A DNA stretch of 32,417 nt from Coprococcus sp. GTDB taxonomy: Bacteria > Bacillota > Clostridia > Lachnospirales > Lachnospiraceae. This document shows, piece by piece, positions 1 to 7,665 of the stretch. The notes under the pieces are model-generated. The model saw only the letters and a list, made by a program, of their open reading frames with translations, had not been told where the DNA came from and searched no databases. The position numbers were made by a program, and so were the translations under genes. Position 1 is the stretch's first letter. Each line of letters begins with the position of its first letter. Location of the stretch: positions 1 to 32,417 of the forward strand of contig JAEDGN010000029.1 in assembly GCA_016297495.1 (NCBI GenBank). Reading direction: 5' to 3'.

Positions 1-3
1 TTG

Positions 4-32
4 TTGACTTGTATTTTTTTGTGTTTTATAAT
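4..32 (+). promoter_or_regulatory. Sigma-A promoter of the yicC-remA-gmk-rpoZ operon
   Basis: TTGACT (4-9) and a perfect TATAAT (27-32) are separated by 17 bp, the optimal housekeeping spacing. Transcription would start near position 39. The following leader carries a tandem 9-bp repeat (39-57) and a six-codon mini-ORF (ATG 81, stop 99-101) with a good ribosome binding site, ending 15 bp before the yicC start. Confidence 0.85.
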
Positions 33-38
33 AAAGTG

Positions 39-57
39 TATATGTCCATATATGTCC
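39..57 (+). repeat. Tandem 9-bp direct repeat at the transcription start
   Basis: TATATGTCC occurs twice (39-47 and 49-57), separated by one base, giving a 10-bp period that places both copies on the same DNA face. It lies exactly at the predicted start of the operon, so it could be a regulator site. No function is proven. Confidence 0.5.
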
Positions 58-116
58 GGCTATATCACAGGAGGATGAGGATGGCGTATGCAATACCATG
101 AGAGCAGGTGAACCAG

Positions 117-995
117 ATGTTAAGGAGTATGACTGGTTTTGGGCGGTGTGAGATCGCCGATAAGGACAGAAAGGTGATTGTTGAGATCAAGTCTGTGAAT
201 CACAGGTATTGTGATATCACAATTAAGATGCCGAAGAAGCTGAGCTTTTTCGAATCAGCCATCAGAAGCCTTTTGAAGAAGTATATTCAGCGCGGTAAGG
301 TGGATGTTTTTATTACCTATGAAGATTATACGGAGAACAGAAGCTGCCTGAAGTACAACAGGGAACTGGCAGCGGAATATCTGCAGGCATTGCGTCAGAT
401 GAAGGCAGATTTTGATATTGAAGATGATATTCGTGTTTCTTCACTTTCAAGATATCCGGAAGTGCTGGTACTGGAAGAGCAGGCCGTCGACGAAGAGGAA
501 CTGTGGCATTTTCTGGAGCAGGCCATTATTAAAGCATGCGAGGGATTGGTAGAGACACGGACGAGAGAGGGAGAACAGCTGAAACAGGATCTGATTGCCA
601 AACTGGATGGGATGCTGGGGTATGTCGCCTATATAGAAGAACGTTCTCCGGAGATCATCACAGAATACCGGTCAAGACTTGTAGAAAAGGTGAAGGATCT
701 TCTGGGAGACAGTAATATTGATGAGGGAAGAATCGCCATGGAGACCACCATCTATGCAGATAAGCTCTGTGTGGATGAGGAGATTGTTCGGCTGAAGAGC
801 CATATCGAGTCCACCAGAACGACGCTTATAAATGGCGGCGGTGTCGGACGTAAGCTTGATTTTATTGCTCAGGAAATGAACAGAGAGGCCAATACAATTT
901 TATCGAAGGCCAATGACCTGCTTATATCCAATACGGCAATTGATTTGAAGACTGATATTGAGAAAGTCAGAGAGCAGATACAGAATATCGAATAG
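117..995 (+). CDS. yicC: YicC/YloC family endoribonuclease
   Basis: This 292-aa protein begins with the family hallmark MLRSMTGFGR and carries the conserved C-terminal stretch with GRKLDFIAQEMNREANTI, both diagnostic of the YicC/YloC (DUF1732) family. Members studied in other bacteria are RNA endonucleases involved in RNA turnover. The start is set at ATG 117 rather than the upstream GTG 108 because the AGGTG box at 105-109 lies 7 nt before 117 and family members start at this position. It is first in an operon with remA, gmk and rpoZ, the standard Firmicute order. Identification is firm; the exact RNA targets here are unknown. Confidence 0.93.
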   Translation: MLRSMTGFGRCEIADKDRKVIVEIKSVNHRYCDITIKMPKKLSFFESAIRSLLKKYIQRGKVDVFITYEDYTENRSCLKYNRELAAEYLQALRQMKADFDIEDDIRVSSLSRYPEVLVLEEQAVDEEELWHFLEQAIIKACEGLVETRTREGEQLKQDLIAKLDGMLGYVAYIEERSPEIITEYRSRLVEKVKDLLGDSNIDEGRIAMETTIYADKLCVDEEIVRLKSHIESTRTTLINGGGVGRKLDFIAQEMNREANTILSKANDLLISNTAIDLKTDIEKVREQIQNIE

Positions 996-1030
996 ACGGG
1001 CAGGGCTGGTGAACAGACAGGAGCGGCATA

Positions 1031-1318
1031 GTGAACAGATTGATTAATATTGGTTTTGGCAATATGGTGAATGCGGGCAAAATTGTTGCTATTATAGGTC
1101 CGGATTCAGCGCCGAGTAAAAGGATCGTCCAGAGTGCCAGGGATGAGGGACGAGTGATTGATGCCACCCAGGGCCGCAGGACCAGGGCGGTGATCATTAT
1201 GACAGATGATCATATTGTGTTGTCGGCGCTTCAGCCGGAGACTATTGCCGGACGTTATCACGGAAAAGATTTACAGGAACAGAATACAGATATGGAAAAG
1301 GATGAGGAAGATGAGTAG
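1031..1318 (+). CDS. remA: RemA/DUF370 family DNA-binding regulator
   Basis: This 95-aa protein matches the RemA (DUF370, extracellular matrix regulatory protein) family over its first 80 residues: it opens MNRLINIGFGNMVNAGKIVA, followed by the PDSAPSKR and RGRR/TRAVI-type segments. In Bacillus subtilis RemA is an oligomeric DNA-binding activator of matrix and osmoprotection genes. The start is GTG with AGGAG at 1019-1023, 7 nt upstream. The last 15 residues are charged and extend beyond the usual length of about 85-90. Its stop overlaps the gmk start by 8 nt, indicating translational coupling. Target genes in this organism cannot be read from the window. Confidence 0.92.
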   Translation: MNRLINIGFGNMVNAGKIVAIIGPDSAPSKRIVQSARDEGRVIDATQGRRTRAVIIMTDDHIVLSALQPETIAGRYHGKDLQEQNTDMEKDEEDE

Positions 1319-1952
1319 TCAGGGGAGAGGGATTTTGACCATTATCTCAGGATTTTCCGGTGCAGGTAAAGGAACTGTTGTCAAGGCACTCCTTGCAAAG
1401 TATCCGGATAGATTCAGATTATCCGTATCAGCCACAACCCGGCAGCCGAGGGATGGCGAGGAACACGGTGTACATTATTTTTTCAGAAGCCGGGATGAAT
1501 TTGAACAGATGATCCGGGATGATCAGCTGCTCGAATATGCGCAGTATGTGACCAATTATTATGGAACGCCGAGACAGTACGTGGAGGAGCAGCTGGCAGC
1601 AGGGCATGATGTGATACTGGAAATTGAACAGCAGGGAGCTTTTCAGGTAAAAAAAGCTATGCCGGAAGCAATTCTTATTTTCCTGACACCGCCAACAATC
1701 GAAGAACTTGAGCGCAGGCTGCGGGGACGTCATACGGAGACGGAGGAAGTGATCGCTTCAAGGCTGGCTCAGGCGGCCATCGAGGCTGAGAATATCAATC
1801 TGTATGATTATATTGTTATCAATGATGATGTGGATGGCTGTGTGGAATCCCTGAAGCATTTGATTGATGGCGAGCATCAGAAGACCTGCTGGAATGAAAC
1901 TAAGATTCAGGAACTGCAGAAGGATCTGCAGATTTATAGAAAAGGAGAATGA
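1311..1952 (+). CDS. gmk: Guanylate kinase
   Basis: This is a 213-aa guanylate kinase (ATP + GMP to ADP + GDP), essential in purine nucleotide supply. The P-loop GFSGAGKGT is at residues 14-22, followed by the GMP-binding SVSATTRQPRDGE region and the lid-type RLRGRHTET segment. The reading frame is open further upstream, but ATG 1311 gives the correct family length and overlaps the remA stop in an ATGAGTAG junction. It is followed after 4 bp by rpoZ, a common gmk-rpoZ pairing. Confidence 0.95.
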   Translation: MSSQGRGILTIISGFSGAGKGTVVKALLAKYPDRFRLSVSATTRQPRDGEEHGVHYFFRSRDEFEQMIRDDQLLEYAQYVTNYYGTPRQYVEEQLAAGHDVILEIEQQGAFQVKKAMPEAILIFLTPPTIEELERRLRGRHTETEEVIASRLAQAAIEAENINLYDYIVINDDVDGCVESLKHLIDGEHQKTCWNETKIQELQKDLQIYRKGE

Positions 1953-1956
1953 GCAT

Positions 1957-2391
1957 ATGTTACATCCATCTTATACGGAATTAATGAATGCTGTGAACAG
2001 CGAAGTTCAGGAAGGAGAAAAACCGGTAGTGAGCAGCCGTTATTCCATTGTGATTGCGGCAGCTAAGCGTGCCAGACAGCTGATTGCCGGTGCAGAATCG
2101 ACAGTTGACAATTATCAGAATAAAAAACCATTATCTGTGGCTGTGGAAGAACTGATGGAAGGGGATGTAAAGATCCTTTCAGGCGGTGATGACGTGGATG
2201 ATGATGAAGAGAAGGCAGTAATGGGCAGTGATGTCTACGATATTGCGCTTGATGTGGACGATGAAGAGATTTTTGAAGATGAGATGAAGGAAGAGTCTGA
2301 AGAAGATGATGAAGATGTTCTTTCTGATGAAGACGAGGATGATTCCAAAGATGACGAAGATATGAGCAGTGAAGAGGATGATTACGAATAA
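1957..2391 (+). CDS. rpoZ: RNA polymerase omega subunit with long acidic tail
   Basis: The first 75 residues are a typical Firmicute omega subunit: MLHPSYTELM, SSRYSIVIAAAKRARQL (residues 27-43) and the KPLSVAVEEL segment that contacts the beta-prime subunit. Omega aids assembly and stability of RNA polymerase. ATG 1957 has AAAGGAG upstream and follows gmk by 4 bp. The protein is 144 aa, about twice the usual length, because residues 78-144 form a tail in which 40 of 67 residues are Asp or Glu. The tail is low complexity, probably disordered, and in frame to the stop. Omega identity is secure; the role of the tail is unknown. Confidence 0.9.
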   Translation: MLHPSYTELMNAVNSEVQEGEKPVVSSRYSIVIAAAKRARQLIAGAESTVDNYQNKKPLSVAVEELMEGDVKILSGGDDVDDDEEKAVMGSDVYDIALDVDDEEIFEDEMKEESEEDDEDVLSDEDEDDSKDDEDMSSEEDDYE

Positions 2392-2446
2392 AGATCTGCT
2401 TTGAATATAAAATCCATGAGAACAGATTATTTGAGGAGGAGTATAC

Positions 2447-2818
2447 ATGGAAGCAGGCATCAGGAATGAAAAGAAAATTGTTGTAACAGATGATTTGACA
2501 GCAAGCAAAGTGGGGAGCGGATTATTACCGGTATATGCGACGCCAAGTATGATCGCTCTTATGGAGAATACCTGTGCGGAGAGTATCCAGCCATATCTGC
2601 CCGAAGGTGAGGGCTCTGTTGGTGTTGCAGTTGATATTAAGCATATTGCAGCAACACCGGTTGGTATGACTGTCAGATGTGAAAGTCTCTTAAAAGAAGT
2701 AAATGGCAAGAAGCTTGTTTTTGAAGTGAATGCCTATGATGAGAAGGGGCTGATCGGTACAGGGACTCATAAACGTGCTGTTATTAATAATGAAGCTTTT
2801 ATGGCAAGATTGTCATAA
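2447..2818 (+). CDS. FlK-like hotdog-fold thioesterase
   Basis: This 123-aa protein belongs to the thioesterase group related to fluoroacetyl-CoA thioesterase FlK. Shared features are the LMENTCAESI-type helix, a GEGSVGVAVDIKHIAATPVG core and the late GTGTHKRAVIN motif. Thr32, Glu40 and His66 have the same spacing (8 and 26 residues) as the FlK catalytic Thr42/Glu50/His76, so the active site appears intact. The substrate is not predictable; homologues in gut Clostridia are usually just called thioesterase family protein. A strong GAGGAGG box precedes ATG 2447. It lies 55 bp after rpoZ and is closed by a hairpin, so it is probably the last gene of the operon. Confidence 0.82.
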   Translation: MEAGIRNEKKIVVTDDLTASKVGSGLLPVYATPSMIALMENTCAESIQPYLPEGEGSVGVAVDIKHIAATPVGMTVRCESLLKEVNGKKLVFEVNAYDEKGLIGTGTHKRAVINNEAFMARLS

Positions 2819-2832
2819 AAAGGATCATCGTA

Positions 2833-2861
2833 CAGGCATACCGGCAGCTCTGGTGTGCCTG
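2833..2861 (+). terminator. Hairpin terminator after the thioesterase gene
   Basis: CAGGCATACC (2833-2842) and GGTGTGCCTG (2852-2861) form a 10-bp stem with one G-T pair around a 9-nt loop. The following T-rich tract is interrupted (GTTTATGTATC), so termination may be partial. Confidence 0.6.
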
Positions 2862-2940
2862 TGTTTATGTATCTGTATTTTTCATTTTATCTCTGTTCAT
2901 AGCAGCATGACAATTTTATAAAAAAATAATTCTCAGTTTA

Positions 2941-2969
2941 TTGATATTTTCAGTTTTTAATACTAGTAT
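2941..2969 (+). promoter_or_regulatory. Promoter of the DUF5685/J-protein operon
   Basis: TTGATA (2941-2946) and TAGTAT (2964-2969) are 17 bp apart. The start would fall near 2976, so the ATG at 2976 lies at the transcript end and ATG 3024 is the likely initiation codon. Confidence 0.6.
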
Positions 2970-3023
2970 GGATGCATGTGGACAATCCGGCAGTATCGGA
3001 TGACAGAACATGAAAGGAAGTCT

Positions 3024-3863
3024 ATGTTTGGATATATTACAGTAAACCGTGAAGAATTAAAGATTAAGGAAGAAAAAGCATATCAGTCTTATTACTGTGG
3101 ATTATGTCATGCGCTGCATATGCGTCATGGGCGGGCCGGTCAGTTGACCCTGACTTATGATATGACATTCCTGGTTATCCTTTTGAATGCATTGTATGAA
3201 CAGACGATGATGGAGAAGAACGGGAGATGTCTGATGCATCCTGTCAATCGGCATCATATCCGATGGAATGATATGACGCTTTATTGCGCGGACATGAATA
3301 TTATGCTGGCTTATTACAATTTGCTGGATGACTGGCAGGATGATCGGAATTTTACCCGCTATGCTGCCGCGAAGGCGCTGGCAAAGCAATGTTGGCGGGT
3401 ATGTGAGGCGTATCCGAGGCAGAGCCGGGCTGTTAAGGGTTATATGAAGGCTCTGGGAGAATGTGAGAGGGATCGTTCGGATAATATTGAACTGGCAGCT
3501 TGTCTGACCGGCAGGATGCTGGCAGAGATTTTTGTCCGCAATGAAGATGAATGGGCAGCTGATCTGAGGCAGATGGGATTTTTCCTTGGAAAATTTATTT
3601 ATCTGATGGATGCTTATGAAGATGTGGATGGGGATATTAAAAAAGGAAGTTATAATCCTCTCGGTTTTATGAGGGAGAGAGAGGATTTTGACAGTGAATG
3701 TCAGGGAATACTGATGATGCAGATGGCGGAATGCTGTCGGGCCTTTGAACGTCTTCCGATTGTAGAAGATGCAGGTATTCTTCGAAATATTCTCTATTCA
3801 GGTGTATGGGTAAAATTTGCCTCGGTTTATAATAAAAGAAATAAGGCGGGAGAGAACGAATGA
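3024..3863 (+). CDS. DUF5685 family protein, squalene/phytoene-synthase-like motifs
   Basis: This 279-aa alpha-helical-looking protein resembles the DUF5685 family of Clostridia, which has no assigned function. The start is ATG 3024, with AAAGGA 5 nt upstream and the promoter just behind it. Near the N terminus is a CGLCH motif (Cys25, Cys28, His29), with Cys69 and His72 later, a possible metal-binding group. Two acidic motifs stand out: LLDDWQDDRN (100-109) and LGKFIYLMDAYEDVDGD (188-204). The second resembles the second Asp-rich motif of phytoene and squalene synthases, which bind a Mg-diphosphate substrate. That similarity is my inference from motif layout, not a database hit. The stop overlaps the next gene by 4 nt, so the two proteins are probably made together. 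Confidence 0.72.
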   Translation: MFGYITVNREELKIKEEKAYQSYYCGLCHALHMRHGRAGQLTLTYDMTFLVILLNALYEQTMMEKNGRCLMHPVNRHHIRWNDMTLYCADMNIMLAYYNLLDDWQDDRNFTRYAAAKALAKQCWRVCEAYPRQSRAVKGYMKALGECERDRSDNIELAACLTGRMLAEIFVRNEDEWAADLRQMGFFLGKFIYLMDAYEDVDGDIKKGSYNPLGFMREREDFDSECQGILMMQMAECCRAFERLPIVEDAGILRNILYSGVWVKFASVYNKRNKAGENE

Positions 3864-4540
3864 CAGATCCTTATCAGGTACTTGGTGTGAGCAGGGATGC
3901 GAGCAATGATGAAATAAAAAAGGCATATCGAAAGTTGAGCAGGAAGTATCATCCCGATGCGAATATCAATAATCCGAACAAAGAGGCGGCTGAAGCAAAA
4001 TTTAAAGAAGTACAGGCTGCCTATAATCAGATTATAAATGAGAGAGAGCACGGTGCATCCGGTCAGACCTATGGCGGTTTTGGCGGTTTTGGCGGCTATA
4101 GCGGCTATGGCAGTTACGGCAATCAGCAGCAGAACCAGCAGGGACAGTATCAGGATGAAGAGACATTGAAGTTTCGCGCGGCGGCCAATTATATTAATGC
4201 CGGAAGCTATGCAGAAGCGCTTCATGTGCTGGACAGCATGAGTAACAGGAATGCCCAGTGGTATTATCTCAGTGCACTTGCCAACGCAAGGATGGGGAGC
4301 AATATCAATGCCAAAGAACATGCACGCCGTGCAGTAGAGATGGAACCGAATAATGTACAGTACAGGCAGCTTCTGAGCCAGCTGGAGTCAGGCGGACAAT
4401 GGTATCAGGATATGGGACAGTCCTATGGCATGCCGAATATGAATATGTCAGATTTATGCTGGAAGGTGCTGTGTATGAATGCAGTTTGCGGCTGTTGTTG
4501 TCCGGGAACCTATTGCTGCGGACCGGGTGTTTACTGTTAA
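3860..4540 (+). CDS. J-domain protein with TPR-like region and cysteine-string tail
   Basis: Residues 3-62 are a J domain with the HPD motif at 31-33, which stimulates Hsp70 (DnaK) ATPase. A Gly/Tyr/Phe-rich then Gln-rich linker follows (71-98), then helical TPR-like repeats (about 103-175). The last 30 residues contain nine cysteines in C, CC and CCC clusters. It is not DnaJ itself: the central zinc finger and C-terminal substrate-binding domains are absent. The ATG overlaps the DUF5685 stop (ATGA), suggesting that DUF5685 is a partner or client. The layout recalls eukaryotic cysteine-string proteins, where the tail is acylated; whether the tail here is acylated, metal-bound or disulphide-linked is unknown. 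Confidence 0.85.
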   Translation: MTDPYQVLGVSRDASNDEIKKAYRKLSRKYHPDANINNPNKEAAEAKFKEVQAAYNQIINEREHGASGQTYGGFGGFGGYSGYGSYGNQQQNQQGQYQDEETLKFRAAANYINAGSYAEALHVLDSMSNRNAQWYYLSALANARMGSNINAKEHARRAVEMEPNNVQYRQLLSQLESGGQWYQDMGQSYGMPNMNMSDLCWKVLCMNAVCGCCCPGTYCCGPGVYC

Positions 4541-4592
4541 CATAATATGCAGAGTGACAGCGTTTTGGCTGTGAGATAAGAGGGGGAGACCA

Positions 4593-4880
4593 ATGAAAGA
4601 GATTGAACTAAACGGAAAGAGAATGGCGTCAGAGTCTGCGGCCCAGGAATACCTGTTTGATATGTTCGATTTTCCTGAATATTATGGAGATGATCTGGAG
4701 GCATTTTATGATGCGCTCACAGATATTACAGAAGAAACACATGTAACGATCATTAATCGCGAATATATGGAGAATACATCCTATGGGTCCCGGCTCATGT
4801 GGGTATTTGAAGATGCGGCCAGTGATAATGATAACCTGACACTGGCATGGACAGAGATCAGTTACGATGAGTATGAGTAA
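4593..4880 (+). CDS. Barstar family protein
   Basis: This 95-aa protein matches the barstar fold: FPEYYGDDLEAFYDALTDI (27-45) is the signature helix region of ribonuclease inhibitors, followed by the central beta strand and a C-terminal acidic ISYDEYE. Barstars bind and block barnase-type RNases. No barnase-like ribonuclease is visible in the window. A strong GAGGGGGAG box precedes the ATG. The stop overlaps the next start by 8 nt (ATGAGTAA at 4873-4880), which couples it to the lipid kinase. It may act on an RNase encoded elsewhere or have been repurposed. Confidence 0.82.
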   Translation: MKEIELNGKRMASESAAQEYLFDMFDFPEYYGDDLEAFYDALTDITEETHVTIINREYMENTSYGSRLMWVFEDAASDNDNLTLAWTEISYDEYE

Positions 4881-5811
4881 TTACCACTTTATTGTGAATT
4901 CAACTGCCTCATCAGGAGCAGGGTACAGGACATGGAAGACGGTTGAGCCTATTCTTGCTGAGGAGAATATTGTGTACAGTGTTTATTTCCCGAAGGACGT
5001 AAGAGAAACAGAAGTGCTGACACGGCAGCTGACCAGGTCTTCCGGAGAGGACTGCCATCTGATCATCCTTGGAGGAGATGGAACACTGAATGCTGTCCTG
5101 CAGGGGATAGAGTGTTTCGAACATACGGGAATATCCTGTATACGTACTGGTTCGGGGAATGATTTTGCGCGCAATATGCATATTACAAAAGATGTCAGGA
5201 AGGCTCTTTTTAATATTTTACATCATCCGAAGGAGATAACCCTGGATTACGGGGAACTGTACCTTCAGAGAGATGATACTGATGCCGGTGAGCGAAGGCG
5301 TTTTATCATCAGCAGCGGTGTTGGTTATGATGCGGATATTTGTGAAGAAGTCAGCCGGAGCCGGTTAAAATCCATCATGAACAGGATACATATGGGGAAG
5401 CTGGTCTATGTTCTTATAGGCATTAAACAAATATTGACACGTCAGAGCGGAAAAGCCCTTATTAGGATTGATGATAAAGAACCGATAAAAATTTCGGGGA
5501 TGTTTTTTACTGTTGCAATGATTCATGCATGTGAAGGTGGAGGGGTTCCGTTCTGTCCTCAGGCAGATCCAACGGATGGAAAATTCGATATATGTCTTGT
5601 CAAGAATATGCCAAAATGGAAGCTGTTTCTAGCAGTGATGCTTGTCTATATTAAGAAGCATTATCTGCTGCGCGAAGTTACGGGATTCCGTGGCCGAAAG
5701 CTTACTATTAAGACAGAAAATCCGGAGTGGTTTCACATGGATGGAGAGACGCCCTGTCAGATACGCCGGCTTACATTGGAATGTAAAACGGGCTTGCGTA
5801 TTTTCTTATGA
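4873..5811 (+). CDS. Diacylglycerol/lipid kinase family protein (YegS/DgkB type)
   Basis: This 312-aa enzyme belongs to the diacylglycerol kinase catalytic family: VNSTASSGAG at residues 8-17, the nucleotide-binding GGDGT at 67-71, and GSGNDFAR at 93-100. These motifs mark ATP-dependent lipid kinases such as DgkB and YegS, which phosphorylate diacylglycerol or related lipids at the inner membrane leaflet. ATG 4873 is favoured over ATG 4867 because it forms the 8-nt overlap with barstar, though both are close. Lipid substrate choice cannot be read from the sequence. Confidence 0.9.
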   Translation: MSNYHFIVNSTASSGAGYRTWKTVEPILAEENIVYSVYFPKDVRETEVLTRQLTRSSGEDCHLIILGGDGTLNAVLQGIECFEHTGISCIRTGSGNDFARNMHITKDVRKALFNILHHPKEITLDYGELYLQRDDTDAGERRRFIISSGVGYDADICEEVSRSRLKSIMNRIHMGKLVYVLIGIKQILTRQSGKALIRIDDKEPIKISGMFFTVAMIHACEGGGVPFCPQADPTDGKFDICLVKNMPKWKLFLAVMLVYIKKHYLLREVTGFRGRKLTIKTENPEWFHMDGETPCQIRRLTLECKTGLRIFL

Positions 5812-5887
5812 TTTTTTTGTGAAAAGACTATAAAAATTACGAAAAATATTGTAATATGATATTTATATGATTTTAAGGAAGGAGTGA

Positions 5888-5903
5888 CGCGGTAGAAACC
5901 GCG
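5888..5903 (+). promoter_or_regulatory. Hairpin between ribosome binding site and start codon
   Basis: CGCGGT (5888-5893) and ACCGCG (5898-5903) form a perfect GC-rich stem closed by an AGAA tetraloop. It sits between the GGAAGGAG box (about 5877-5884) and ATG 5913, a gap of about 28 nt that is too wide unless the hairpin folds and shortens it. Confidence 0.6.
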
Positions 5904-5912
5904 GCAGTTTAT

Positions 5913-7655
5913 ATGGCTGAAAAAGGAAAAAACACAAACAATACGGCTGCAGAAAATGAAAATGCAAAGCCGGAGAAAAAGATGACCAGGTATGATTTAA
6001 AGATGCAGCGCCGCCGTGAGCAGGAGCTGAAGGAACAAAAAATGAAAAAGATCTCCAGGACCGTAGGGATTCTGGTTGTGATCGTATGTGTATGTGCTGT
6101 TATATGGAGAGTATATGACAACTATCAGGAGAAACATGGACCATATATATCCATTGACAATCACGACATTAAGAAAGCAGAGTTTGATTATTACTATTAC
6201 AATAGTGTCAATTCATTTGCATCGACTTATGGCAGCTATGCTTCTGTTTTCGGATTGGATCTGTCTCAGCCGCTGGATGCGCAGAGCTACTCCGATACGA
6301 TGACATGGAAAGACTATTTTGAACAGCAGGCTGTAGAACAGATGAAGATGGTTTACGCATTGACGGATGAAGCCAGTGAAAATGGTTTCACTTATGATGC
6401 TGAAGAAGATTATAATGCCATGGTAGATTCCATTACAGCGAATGCTGAAAGCCAGGATATGAGTGCTGATGCGTACTGTCAGGCTATATTCGGAAGTGAT
6501 GCTACATTGGAGAATATCAAGCCGTATGTATTATTGGGCAGTACAGCATCTGCTTACTATGACAGCATTGAGGATGCCACAGAGATTACAGAGGATGAGA
6601 TCAGTACTTACTACGATGAGAATAAGGACAGTTATGATTCCGTAGATTACAGAATCTGTAAAATCGCCGCTGATATGCCTGAAGATGAGACAGAAGCAGA
6701 GACAGAAGCTGCTGCAGAAAGCGGGGATGATACTGCGGAAACGGCTGAGACCATGAGCGAGGAAGAAAAGGAAGCTGCAGAAGCTGAAAAGAAAGCTGCA
6801 GAAGAGGCTGCCATGGCAGAGGCAAAGGCAAAAGCCGATGATATGCTGTCAAAGATTACAGATGAGGATTCTTTTGCAGAAGCTTATAAAGATTATGCTG
6901 AAGATGAATCAGCAGATTCCCTGAACGCCAATAAAAAGAAATCTTCCATCAGTCCATCCGATGTGGCTGAATGGCTTTTTGATGAGGCGCGTCAGGCCGG
7001 AGATAAGACAGTTATAGAATATGAATCCGGAGATGCGTACTATGTTGTGTACTTCCTGGATCGTTATCTGGAGCATGCGAAGACGGTGGATGTCCGTCAT
7101 ATCCTGATCAGCCCTGAGGAGGTTGCTGATACAACGGAAGACGGTGAGGAACTGTCTGAGGAAGAAAAGGCACAGGTGGAGACTGAAGCAAAAGAAGCGG
7201 CTAAAGCAAAGGCTGAAGAGATTTATAAAGAATGGCAGAGCGGTGATGCCACAGAAGACAGCTTTGCAGTGCTGGCAGAGAGCTACAGTGAAGACACCGG
7301 TTCCAATACTAATGGCGGGCTGTATGAGGCTGTCAAAGACGGTGATATGGTGGCAAGCTTTAATGACTGGATTTTTGATGCTTCCCGCAAAGCCGGTGAT
7401 ACAAACATTGTAGAGACTGATTATGGCTATCACATTATATACTTTGTCGGTGATAATGCAGAAGAGTGGCATGTAACTATTGAAAGTGCACTTCTTTCCA
7501 ATAAGATGAATGATTACTTAAGTAATCTTGTAGCTGATCTGAAAGTGGCAGATAAGAAGGGGAACATTGCCTACCTTCATGAGACAGAAGCTGAGACAGA
7601 GACAACTTCTGAGACAATGGAGGCTACAGCTGAAACTGAATCAGAAACAGAATAA
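5913..7655 (+). CDS. Membrane-anchored tandem parvulin foldase (PrsA/SurA-like)
   Basis: This 580-aa protein has a lysine/arginine-rich cytoplasmic start (1-48), one membrane segment (about 49-66) and a large extracellular part. It has an N-terminal chaperone-like region (70-240) and two parvulin-like modules. The first (about 244-385) is atypical, interrupted by an Ala/Glu-rich segment (255-310) likely to form coiled coil. The second (392-514) is canonical, with VDVRHILI, GGLYEAV, FNDWIFDA and YGYHIIYFVG. PrsA proteins fold exported proteins outside the membrane; no lipobox is seen, so the anchor is the signal-anchor helix. The C terminus is a Glu/Thr-rich tail. A terminator follows immediately. 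Confidence 0.88.
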   Translation: MAEKGKNTNNTAAENENAKPEKKMTRYDLKMQRRREQELKEQKMKKISRTVGILVVIVCVCAVIWRVYDNYQEKHGPYISIDNHDIKKAEFDYYYYNSVNSFASTYGSYASVFGLDLSQPLDAQSYSDTMTWKDYFEQQAVEQMKMVYALTDEASENGFTYDAEEDYNAMVDSITANAESQDMSADAYCQAIFGSDATLENIKPYVLLGSTASAYYDSIEDATEITEDEISTYYDENKDSYDSVDYRICKIAADMPEDETEAETEAAAESGDDTAETAETMSEEEKEAAEAEKKAAEEAAMAEAKAKADDMLSKITDEDSFAEAYKDYAEDESADSLNANKKKSSISPSDVAEWLFDEARQAGDKTVIEYESGDAYYVVYFLDRYLEHAKTVDVRHILISPEEVADTTEDGEELSEEEKAQVETEAKEAAKAKAEEIYKEWQSGDATEDSFAVLAESYSEDTGSNTNGGLYEAVKDGDMVASFNDWIFDASRKAGDTNIVETDYGYHIIYFVGDNAEEWHVTIESALLSNKMNDYLSNLVADLKVADKKGNIAYLHETEAETETTSETMEATAETESETE

Positions 7656-7665
7656 ATAAACAGTT

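Noticed and set aside
5888..5905. T-box-like ACCGCGG sequence before the foldase gene
   Set aside because: The space to the upstream gene is under 110 bp, with no specifier stem and no terminator; only the short stem resembles a T-box antiterminator.
6909..7472. Minus-strand frame opposite the foldase gene
   Set aside because: It is an antisense shadow of the Glu/Ala-rich foldase coding sequence and has no start signal.
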